From assembly GCA_964007475.1 (NCBI GenBank), contig OZ023275.1:31811619-31875618 (forward strand): a stretch of 64,000 nucleotides of DNA, read 5' to 3'. The DNA is from Hybos culiciformis (taxonomy: Eukaryota > Arthropoda > Insecta > Diptera > Hybotidae). Shown in pieces: positions 54,001 to 64,000 of this stretch; positions within the stretch are counted from its first letter, which is position 1, and each line of letters starts with the position of its first letter. The notes beneath the pieces are model-generated. The model saw only the letters and a list, made by a program, of their open reading frames with translations, was not told the origin of the DNA and did no database searches. The translations under genes were made by a program, and so were the position numbers.

Positions 54001-56181
54001 ATTTTAATCTACCTAGAAACTACATTTAAGTAATGTTAAAAAAAAATATTTATAATTATTTTAAAAATTAGCTTATTTATTTATTAACTTTTTTTTTTGT
54101 TGAATATTATTTATTCTTAATCCATTAAACTTTAAAAAAAAATTGTTACAACTGACGAAAACCATCAAGATTTTATTGATAATTATTGTAAAGTTATTCA
54201 AATTCCGAAATGCCTCTTTTGTTCTTTATATGGTTTCTAAACGCCCCAATTATACAGCGTAATGAGATAAAATAAACACGACTTAAATAAGTCACTTTCG
54301 TTCAGGAAACTGACTAAACAGATAATTATGATTAGGAAGGAATTATATTTGCACATTTGCAAATGAGAAATAAAACAAGTAAAGTTTAAAAATTAACGTT
54401 TCAGAATTAACGTTTTCCTAGTCTTTAAGCAACTGGCATCAACAATAGTTGATAAATTTTCGGATTAAGAATAATTAATTTCAATTTACTGTAAAATTAA
54501 AGATTTTATAAAGGTAACAACAGGATAGATGTTATATATTTTGCAGTTTTAGTAGTAGTGCCAATATTTTCTATAATATCCTATAATATCCTTATAACTT
54601 TGTATTCATAAATTTCATAAACATAATTATGTTTTCTTTCGATTTCCATTAAAAAACAGATTTAAAAAGTTTTCTGGTAAGAAAAATTTCAAGTTAAATT
54701 TGTTTCCGATAATATTGAAAAGTTATTAACATAGAAGTGTGTAAGGATTATAAATTTATTGAATATTTTTAAAAAGAAATTACTTCAAGTTCGATCTAAG
54801 AACATTATATATAAGTATGTACATATTTAAAATAAATGCATCAATTACATAACATCAAAAAGTTCATGGTATACAACAAAAGTGCTGACGTAAGTACTTC
54901 ATATGATAGACGTTTATTTATTCAGAAGAAATATAAATGAAATATGTATGAAGGCACATGTATTTGTTATTTATATTACATTAGTCCTTATAACTCCACT
55001 TATTTTTGTTGTTTATTGGATATTCCATAATTGTGCAAATAATATATTCCCCGGGATTTTTTGACAGTTCTATGAAATTATAAAACTCTGTTATAAACAA
55101 CAAAATATATATGGAAAATTGGAAAATGTGTATGAATATTACAATTAAAGTGAGGAATAATATATCTAGTAATGGCCTGTGCTCGAAATTCGATTGCAAA
55201 TACTTTTTTTAATTTTGATTTGAATATTACCACATAATTTGTTGTTGTAAACATTAGAAAATTAATTTGATAATATGAAGTTAAAATCTCCTTAATAAAA
55301 CCTATATATAATTGTTAATTTTTTAGATTAAAAAATTGATATCAAAATCAATTAGCTCTAATTTTTTTTAATAACATTTATAATTGGAGTACATAGTGAG
55401 AAACACCAACTTTTATGTGCAATAAAAACATGTTAAACCGATTCCGACATTTTCGATACTACACACTGTGTTTACATTATAATTTAATGTCCTAATAATT
55501 CTGTATTATACGAAGCATAAATACACATAAGACATAAATTTATAACATTTTATATTTTCTAACTTTTTTTTTTTAATTGTTAAATTGAAATTAAATAATG
55601 AATTAATAAAAACTAATTTTATTTGAAACAAACAAAACAAATTATGGGTACTTGTACAAGGAAGCAAATAGTAATTAAATTTGTTTATTTTCTTCAAAAT
55701 ATAAAATTTATTTATTAGGATACATAAAAAATTCTGCAGCCTTGAATTAAACGTATAGGTTTCTTTATTATTAACTCCGAAACTAATTAATTTTGAAATT
55801 TAATCTAACATTATGACTTTTACCATCATATGTATATCGTATAATAAAACATAATATATCGTTAAATATAAAAATATATAAAAAAAAAATGTCTTCCTTT
55901 TTGTTATTTTAAATCTAATTGGGTGTTATCTAAATTAATTTATAAAAATTTGATTACCTTTTAATTACACAAATTTTATAAAATAAATCTCATTAAGTGT
56001 ATCTTATATATGCATGTTATTTTATCTGAATTTTTTAATTGTATACACCATTTTTATACATTTAATTCATCCGTTTAATACAAATAATTCGAATAAGTAG
56101 CTTTGGTTATAGAACAATATTTCATTTCAAAATGAAGCGAGTTAGAAGTGAACGTATTATAATAAATATTAGTAAAGTCAT
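51041..56181. other. gene-free AT-rich sequence
   Basis: No gene, RNA gene or bounded mobile element is supported. Poly-A and poly-T runs are frequent (for example 53172-53192, 53883-53899 and 53973-53987). CCCCGGGA near 55050 is an isolated GC-rich string without context. Confidence 0.55.
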
Positions 56182-56186
56182 TAATA

Positions 56187-56229
<43 letters not shown>

Positions 56230-56235
56230 TTTTCT
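56182..56235. repeat. TA microsatellite followed by a T-run
   Basis: About 20 TA dinucleotides (with one TG interruption near 56191) run to 56221 and merge into 13 T residues. Simple repeat of low information; it borders the less AT-rich, folded patch that follows. Confidence 0.9.
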
Positions 56236-56240
56236 ATAAA

Positions 56241-56450
56241 CAAGAGTGCACGCTCAGTCTTCTTCCGACTCTTGAACTGTTAAGACGAAAATTTTCTGTC
56301 ATCACAATTCGTCGAATGGAGACTGAGGGCCCGTGATAAATTCACCAATTTTTTTTTAATGAATTATAATCGTTGCAGCCGTTCTCAAGTTATAATCATT
56401 CAAAGAACACGAAAATTTAATACGAAAAAAAATCAGTACAGCCGTTCTAG
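56241..56450. other. less AT-rich patch with inverted and direct repeats, possible repeat relic
   Basis: CAAGAGT (56241-56247) pairs with ACTCTTG (56268-56274), and CTCAGTCT (56253-56260) pairs with AGACTGAG (56320-56327). Further on, CAGCCGTTCT occurs twice in direct orientation (56376-56385 and 56439-56448). Phrases like CAGCCGTTCTCAAGTTATAA resemble 3' regions of interspersed repeats seen in insect genomes, but I recall this only loosely and cannot name a family. A structured RNA is the alternative. No protein is supported; the 71-codon frame at 56359 is unrecognised. Confidence 0.3.
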
Positions 56451-59400
56451 ACCTCTAACTTCCGAACGCGTCATGGTAATTAACAAAACTTATGTTGAAA
56501 TGAAAGTGTACAAAATGCCGCTTTTTTTGCATATAAAGAATTGTATATCACTGGAGTCGTTCATTACTTATTAAGCCTTCCAAGAAGCTGAAAGTTGTTT
56601 CTGATCCCTTTTTGGCGCATTATTTAAAGCAAAATATTCTTAGGTGTTTCCAGCCTGCTGTATTTAAAATCACTTTTTTGACTTGAATAAAAAATAAATA
56701 AAAATTTGACTTTATTCCATAGTTAAAAAAATCTTTTTAAGCAAAGCTTTTGCAAAACTTTCTATCTGTCAACAACACAATAATCTCTTGTATATAAACT
56801 TTTAAAAAATAATAAAAAAAATAAAAAACTACAATATTGCGCCATAATCAGATAAAAAATTTAAAGGAAAACTTCAAATTTTAAAAGCCGAACCGTATAA
56901 GTTGAATGTAATTTAAATAGGATACAAAACTATATTATAAATCAAAATCTTAAAAATAAATAACCTTAATGAATTTTGCGCTAAAAAATATTCAAATCGA
57001 ACTTGAATTCATTTAATAGTTATCAACAAAAATATTTATTACAATTATATGTTGCATGAAATGACTATAAAATGTAATAATTAAATGACATATCTGATTT
57101 GGCGTCATGCAATGGACCTACATGAAAGATCAAGTATATCTACAAACATCATCGAAAAATTACTTTTAACGAGTATTTAATCACTTTTAAAACATTTTGC
57201 AGTCAGTTTTACCTTGTTTATAAAAACAAATTTTATGATAATTAGCTTTTTTTGACTTAATTATCACTTGTTGGCAAAAAAAACAACCAAGAAAGCATAA
57301 TTCATCACAAAGAAGAAAAAGTAAAAAAAAAAAGAAATAATTTAGTATATAAAAGGGTTAAAAAGCATATATGAAAATAAATTAAGAAATTCACAAGTAG
57401 GTAGATAAAAAAAAATAGAGCAAGTTTAGAGGCTTAAGTATATTTTTATTTTTTTTAAATTCAGAATGAGTTAATAAATAATTCATTGAAACATAATTTT
57501 GTTAAGCTTCTTTTAATTTGAGCTTTGAATAAAATTACAATTATGTAAATCTTTTATCTGTTTATTATCAAGTTATAAATCTTCATTTTTTTGTTATGTC
57601 AGAATTCCGTATTAATATAAAGATTTATTATTTCTATTCAAATAATATTAGTTGCGATAATGGTAATTTTTCATTTTTTTTCTATAAATCCTCAAACGTA
57701 AAGCGTATCTGCGGTTTTTTTTGTCCCCATAATATAAATGAAATATATCATTTAACTTAAACTTGATTTCTACATCGAGCTCCATGAACTTTCAAGATTT
57801 GGTCATTTACATCTTTGATCAGAAAACAATCATTAAATTGATTATGTGAATCATTTTGAATCATAGAATTTTCCTGACAATGATTTTTTTACTAAATCAT
57901 TATTTTTATTCTTTTTTAAAATTATATAACAATTTATAGAAGTGTCAAAAATTGTTCATTACGTATATATTACTACAGTACTAATTTCTACATATGATGG
58001 TCTTAGCTTCATATCTTTTAATTGTTGTAATCATCAAACCAAAGCCATTATTGATATCAAATCAATGAAGATAAATTGGAATTGATAAATTAAGTGTCCG
58101 TATGTTGCTCATTGATAGTTTTTTTTTAGTCCGCGTTCATCTGTTTTATATAATTTTTTGTCCTGTTGTTTGTGTTACATACGCTCCACAAACATATATG
58201 TACAGATTAGTACATATTATTCTTCGAATTCTAAAAATTTATCAGAACAAAAAAAAAATGTATATTAATCACTAAAAGATTTAAGTCATAAAATAACAAA
58301 TTTTAATGATTAAATCAAATCTGCACCTGTTTTTGAATCTTTTCTCAGCAGTTGCAATCATTTATTTTATGGAGAAAACAGCACAGTATACAAAAAAAAA
58401 TAAATATTCGCGCTTTTTATTTGCACCAATCTTGTTTTCTTTTTTGCTTTTTTTTTTGTTATGTATAAGGATAGCAAAATTTATGATCCATAAATCAAAA
58501 AAGTACACAAAAGGAAGATTTCATTCACAGCATGAAATTGTAAGAAAACTGCAGTAATAATTTGTTTTGGGGGGGGGGTAAAGAGTTAAAGTTATCTCAA
58601 AATTAAAAACTATAAAATATAATAGTGGAAAATTCGTTTCAATTTATTTGCTGGATTATGTATCTTAAAATTTTTCTATAAGCCACAAGGGTAATTTTTT
58701 TAGTAGCTAAGAGTATATCTTTTTTCAAAGTTAAATCAATTTTTGAAGGTGAAACATTTAAATGATTTATAGTCAAATGATGTCAAAATTAAAACCAGTT
58801 TGTCCAGTTACGGAGAAAAAGATTTTATTTTGACATTTTATTCTGAAATATATATTAATTATTATCCATGTTGATCTTGATCTAAAATAAACTGAAATAC
58901 CTGATGACAGTAAGAAAAAAAAAATGATTTAAGCCATTAAATAAAATTTTGCAAAAAAAAAAAAAAAGAATGAAAAATGTTAAGAGAGCGATGATGATAA
59001 GAAAAATGATTCTTGAACAGAATATACCTTCAATCAATGAATCAAATTTTTGATAAAATTATCATCAGAAAATCGTATAAATGTATAAATGTATTTAAAA
59101 AAAAAAACACATTTTGTGAATCTTTTAGCGTATAATTTTATGAATTAAATTTTTTTTTTATTCCCGTTAAGGACATCAAGTAAGATTACGAAAAACGATT
59201 ATATTGTTAAGATTTTAAAGGTGTGCGCTTAACTTCTTTTTTTTTATGAATACTACTTTTTTTTTTAACTAAATCCCAGCCAACACTTTGGTTTATTTAA
59301 GTCTTTATAGAAGAGAAACTTTTGTGCATGAAATTTTTTATAAATATTTTAATATTAAGTACACCTGTTATGATTCTACAGCATTTATTTGTCCACTGTC

Positions 59401-59464
59401 CACTTAATTAAAGTGTTTGTCTGAATAATGCGTTCTTCAAAATGTTGTTGTACAAGCTTCCAAA
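56451..59464. other. gene-free AT-rich sequence
   Basis: No gene is supported. It contains a G10 run (58569-58578) and the first member of a dispersed repeat pair (58738-58821). An 83-codon frame at 58306-58557 has one hydrophobic segment but no recognisable relative. Confidence 0.55.
58738..58821. repeat. dispersed repeat, copy 1
   Basis: The segment starts CAATTTTTGAAGGTGAAACA and includes TTTAAATGATTTATAGTCAA and AGTTTGTCCAGTT; it matches 63331-63405 with short gaps in the same orientation. Weaker similarity continues downstream: both copies have GAATGAAAAATGTTA- or TAATGAAAAATGTTA-like and ATTATCATCAGAAAATC/GTTATCATCAGAAAATG strings, so the ancestral unit was several hundred bases long. 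Family unknown. Confidence 0.7.
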
Positions 59465-59472
59465 TACTAGAC

Positions 59473-59983
59473 CAGTGGTTCTTAATCTTTTTATTCTCAC
59501 GGACCACCCATTTTCTCAAAATTTTTTCGAGGCCCCCCTGTTTTAATAATAATTAATATTTGTTAAAATACGTTTTATATATTAAAAAAAAACTTTTAAT
59601 AATAATATTTAAACTTATAATTTATTTATTTACAATTAAAATAAAAAAAGATTTTAAAGTAGTAAAAAAATTAGATAATTAAATATTCAATATAATTCAA
59701 TGAGATTTCCGTTGCATAACATATTTTTAATTTTGAAAATAGATTTCTGATTATAAACATTTATTAATTCTAGTAACGTATCTTCTTCAAAGTATTTTTA
59801 TAATTGTTATATGAATATTGAATTCAGAGTTTTGTAATGTATAAAGTTATTTTTCTAAGTAGCCCAAAATTTCAAGAAACAATAAAACAAATATTTTTCT
59901 AGAGTACATTTAACATAATTTGGCGGCCCCCTGGTAAGCTTCCTACCCTCAGGGTTCCGCGGACCACTTGTTAAGAATCACTG
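59473..59983. mobile_element. 511-bp non-autonomous hAT element (family C, CAGTGGTTC type)
   Basis: The left end is CAGTGGTTCTTAATC and the right end is the reverse complement of CAGTGATTCTTAACA. Both subterminal regions carry GGACCAC and runs such as GGCCCCCC or GGGGGCC, the layout of Charlie- or Buster-like hAT elements. A perfect 8-bp duplication TACTAGAC flanks it (59465-59472 and 59984-59991) and has TA at its centre, matching the nnnTAnnn target preference known for Buster-type hATs. The interior (about 59560-59910) is AT-rich and non-coding. It has no transposase and depends on another source to move. Confidence 0.93.
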
Positions 59984-59991
59984 TACTAGAC

Positions 59992-62900
59992 AACTCATTT
60001 ACTCAATAGGGTAGCAAGCTTTAAAAGAGACAGTGTTAATTTGTCAAAATAGAATAAACTTTTGTTAACCAACTGCACTTATGAACAAAATCTTATTTTA
60101 TATTAAACTTACTGATTATAATGAACAGTCTAAACTTTCCAAACTTATTAACACAGCATAAAAACTAATCAATCAAACCATTATTCAAACATAAATTCAC
60201 TTAAAAACTTTAGTTGTGTAATATATAGTTTAAACTATGTAAATTCCATTCAATTAGTTATTCTACAATTCTATACCTTAATATTAACTTCCATTTCATT
60301 GAAAATTTTATATTCCACTCAATTAGCTCCTTATAATTTATCACCTATAAAGATAACAATGTTAGCTCCAGTAAAAAGTAAAAGAAAATAAATTTTTTTT
60401 TCTATAATCAGTTACCAGCCGCCACCACCTTGATCACAACAAATTTTTTATATTTTCAATAATGGCAAAAATATATATGTATATAATAAAGTTTATTCCA
60501 ATCTGTTGCACAATTCATCATCACCAAGAATCAATGATTTTTCCATTGAAAAGTCATTGTCCCACCGCTTCAAGGAAAAATACTTTTAATACAAATATTG
60601 AAAATAACATTTATTTAATTTGCTATCTTTTATTTAAAAAAAAAAATAAATAAAAAAATAAAATAAAAATGAAGCAAAAATAGTAAAAATAAAAATAAAA
60701 AAATTATATATAAAAATAATAAATGCTTCCAGCATAAACATAATAATAGAAGAAGAAAACACACAGTAGAATGAACAAAACAAAAAATAATAATAAATAA
60801 AAATAAAATCTAATTTGATGATCAGCTGGTTGGTCGTCGGTACACATGAAATGTTTACATAATTTTTTTTTTTATCAGACTTTTAAAAAATATACCAATT
60901 CTTTTATTAATGAAATTATTTTTATTTAGTTTTTTTATAGGTACAAAATAATAGAGTAATAAATATTTTTAATAGATATTAAGTTAAGTTAATTTTTGCT
61001 TTTAAATATATATTTTTTTTTTTTTTAAATAATATTCATTATATTTTTTTTTTATTATATCGATATTTATAAATAATTAGAAATATGATAAAAATAAAAA
61101 AAATATATTATTTTTGTTTTATAACCCCATAATTATAAGCGTATATGTATTTCCGTATATTTTATTTTTATGCTCATTTGAAAGGTACTACAAAAATAAC
61201 TAATTATTAGAAAACATTGTTTAAATGCTAATTTAACTATTTAAAAATTAATGTGAGAGATTATTTTTAATAATGTTGAAATAAGTTATACAAAATATAA
61301 TTCTTCATATTTTTTTATGTAATTTATTACTAATTAGTGAAATTGTTTGCAATTTAATAATTAAGCTTGCTAAAAATATATATATAGTTTAAATAAAATC
61401 AATTCAAAGCCTTCATATGTTCAATTATGAAATAAGCTTAAGTATTTAATTGTAATAGATCGGTCAAAATTAAATATAGTTGACAAAGTTATTAAATTTC
61501 AACCAAATTTCTTCTGGATTTTTGAGACAATTATTCTACTGTAAACAAGAAAATTTAATGTTTCATGAAATTTCAATGACAGAAAAAAATTCTAAATCAA
61601 ATATTATTTATTTATTATATTAAAGGAAAGCTACATAGACGGAATTAAAAAAAAAATAAATACTAATTCTTCCAAGTTCCAAGTAAATTTTCCCAAGAAA
61701 CTTAATATTTTCCACTAACAGCTCCAAGTAATGATCAAATTTTAATATTAAAATCCAATCATATTAACGCTCATCAAAAACAAAATTATTTAAAACCAAC
61801 CGAAACATGTTAAAATTTAATAAAATCTCATAAAATGCGAATAACTAAAATATTATAAATATGTAATTTTTCTTACAATTTAAGAGTATGTAAAAAGATT
61901 TTTGAACTGGTTTTGCAGGTGTTCTAGAACAGAAAAAAAAAAATTATTAATATAAAATAACAAAAATAACAACAATCTGGTTCACCTATGTGAATATCTC
62001 TTTGTTAATTTATTTTTAGAGAATACAAATTACGCAGATCTTGGAATGGCTCTGTCTTTATTTAAGTACATATAAAAACTGTATTTCATTAATACGAAAT
62101 TAATTAACCAATTAAATTCAGAATATGTACTCAATTGTATTAAATATAAAATTTTCAATTTCCAAGAAAATTTTTCGACTGTTTTTTATGCTTTGGTTCT
62201 GTCTGATATTAAATAAATAAATAAATAAACCAATCACTAATTTCATAGAATTTTTAATTAATAAAATGTAATAATTAAATTTAAAAAAAAAAGAAAATAA
62301 TTAATTTATATGGGCTCAATTATCCAATTCTATTTGATTTTAAACTTTTTGTCACAATAAAAAAAACTTTTTTTCTACACATAAGTTTACTATTTTTCAT
62401 TTCTAATTTTTGATCAACTTCTTTTGGCAGATCATGAAAAAAGAAAATTTGAGTTAAAGTAATTATCCAATGGTTATATTTTTTAAAAAAATAAAAAAAA
62501 GAGTTCAGCAGAGATTAAATGGCGAGCATAAGTTTTCGTAGCAGAAAAAAAAAAATACCATTTCGGTTAATTTTATTTCTTCTTTTATTGAATAATTGGA
62601 TGCAACAGTTGGAAAATATAAATAAAGTTAGGTTTCTTGTTTTTTTTTTTTCTTCTCTCCTCTAATTTTCTTATGATTTTATTTTTTTTCATATAAGTAT
62701 TTTTATACGCTTTGCAGTTGGAAACGATGAGATTTCTATTTTGAAGAAATTGAAAGATTATTAACTGGAGCAAAATTAATCTAAAATGAAATTATGTACC
62801 TTAAGGTGCCAATTAATTTTATATGTTTTTGCACTTGCTTATGTTAAAGAATAAAAGAAATGTATAAAAAGAGATTTATTTGGAATAATAACCAGAAGAA

Positions 62901-64000
62901 AAATTGAAAAAAAAAATAAAAATAAAAAAAATTAAAATAAATAAATAAAAGATCTCTGAGAAAATGAAGGAAATAATTTAAATTTAGTCAAGCATCTGTT
63001 ACAAAATCAGTTTGATTAAAATTTTAGATATTATTAATTTATTTGATTCATTTATAAAAGAAAATTAAATTGCGAATAATTTTGTATGTAAGGAAGGCAT
63101 TATGATAAAATCAAAAATTGAACTAAACTCGAAGAAATGTTATTTAAATCAAAGATATATATATTTTAACTATTAAAAGTTAGAAATTCGGATATTTGTA
63201 ACTTTAGAAACATTTTAATGCCGATTGCACGACATAGACAGCCGGATAGATAGATTATTAGATATATAAGTTTTTCTGTTTTTATTTTCGATTCCTTATT
63301 ATTCTTATTGCATTTTTAAGGCTTTTTGAGACAATTTTTGAAGTTAAAATATTTAAATGATTTATAGTCAAATATTATAAAAATTTTGACAGTTTGTCCA
63401 GTTGAGGGAAAAAACATTTTATTCTATATTTAAGTGAAACTTTTGAAAAAAAAAAAAAATAATGAAAAATGTTATCATCAGAAAATGGTAAATAAATAAA
63501 CGAATATGATCAAGAATGTTTAAACAGTTCCAAATATGCAATTATCTCAAAAGTGAACTTTTGAGACTTGCGCCCTTCTTGCATAGCGTCGTTTTACTAT
63601 ATTATTATTTTTAATTCAAGTTTAAGTCAGAATAGAAAATTTCATTCAAGTTTTAAATTTAATCTTTTTAATTTTACTTCATATTATTTAAAAGTGAAAT
63701 TCTTACATATACATTTTCTCACTTTCTTTAAAAAAAATAATTAAAAAATTATGATTAAACATTATTAAAAAAAAAAATTATATGTAGTTATATAGAAAAA
63801 TTACTGTAATTATTATAGACCTGTTCTATCATTTAACGATCAGAAATGCTTTCTATATTAAAACTAATTAAATCTATACCTCTGCAAATGCTTTCAATCA
63901 AACTTATACACAGACACATTGAACATAATATTTTTTTATTCAATATTCATGAAAATCTTGTCTTAAAAACCATAACATTAACCAAGCCAAAAGCAATAAA
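59992..64000. other. gene-free AT-rich sequence to the window end
   Basis: No gene is supported. It contains the second copy of the dispersed repeat (63331-63405), the string ATCAGCTGGTT near 60821, and A-rich low-complexity blocks at about 60630-60815 and 62900-62950. Frames at 60462-60653 and 62585-62773 are short and unrecognised. Confidence 0.55.
63331..63405. repeat. dispersed repeat, copy 2
   Basis: It matches 58738-58821 (shared TTTAAATGATTTATAGTCAA and CAGTTTGTCCAGTT) and continues into TTATCATCAGAAAAT around 63470. Just upstream at 63222-63262 is GACATAGACAGCCGGATAGATAGAT, here broken by single-base differences from simple repeats; it may mark an edge of the same relic. Confidence 0.65.

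Noticed and set aside
58306..58557. 83-codon plus-strand frame with a hydrophobic segment
   Set aside because: The hydrophobic stretch is encoded by T-runs; there is no family resemblance and no support around it.

Overview
This 64 kb window looks like nuclear DNA of an animal, most probably an insect or another arthropod. It is very AT-rich (by eye about four fifths A+T), full of poly-A/poly-T runs and ATT/TA microsatellites, and has no prokaryotic gene layout. It carries remains of eukaryotic class II (hAT) transposons and one tRNA-derived SINE-like sequence. The order or species cannot be fixed from what is visible.

I find no intact host protein-coding gene, rRNA, convincing tRNA gene or CRISPR array. 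Nearly all open frames are short, T/A-biased and unrecognisable, as expected by chance here. The window is therefore either an intergenic gene desert or the inside of one or more very long introns.

What can be read is a set of mobile-element relics. Four hAT-type elements have both ends and perfect 8-bp target-site duplications: 26471-27509 and 50189-51032 (two members of one family, TIR starting CATGGGCGCCG), 28371-28936 (TIR TAGGGTTGCCAG) and 59473-59983 (TIR CAGTGGTTCTTAA). The 1039-bp copy keeps an antisense scrap of the hAT transposase C-terminus (26668-26790); its 844-bp sister has lost exactly that part. The 566-bp element encodes a complete 64-residue protein made almost only of a C2H2/BED-like zinc finger. 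A separate decayed hAT C-terminal transposase fragment lies at 41164-41555.

The other structured sequences are fold-back elements (732-1017, 10626-10882, 49201-49291), a SINE-like tRNA relic with a poly-T end (24605-24752), two minisatellites (16-bp unit at 34090-34243, 31-bp unit at 48897-48998), a 20-bp exact tandem duplication (19451-19490), a dispersed repeat pair (about 58738-58821 and 63331-63405), a folded, less AT-rich patch after a TA microsatellite (56182-56450) and an isolated G10 run. Possible cis-regulatory signals, offered only as hypotheses, are a dense TGACA/TGTCA cluster (30708-31596) and a palindromic E-box (46665-46678).

I see no convincing new biological system. The best candidate for something functional is the zinc-finger-only hAT derivative at 28371-28936, followed by the pre-miRNA-shaped hairpin at 49201-49291.
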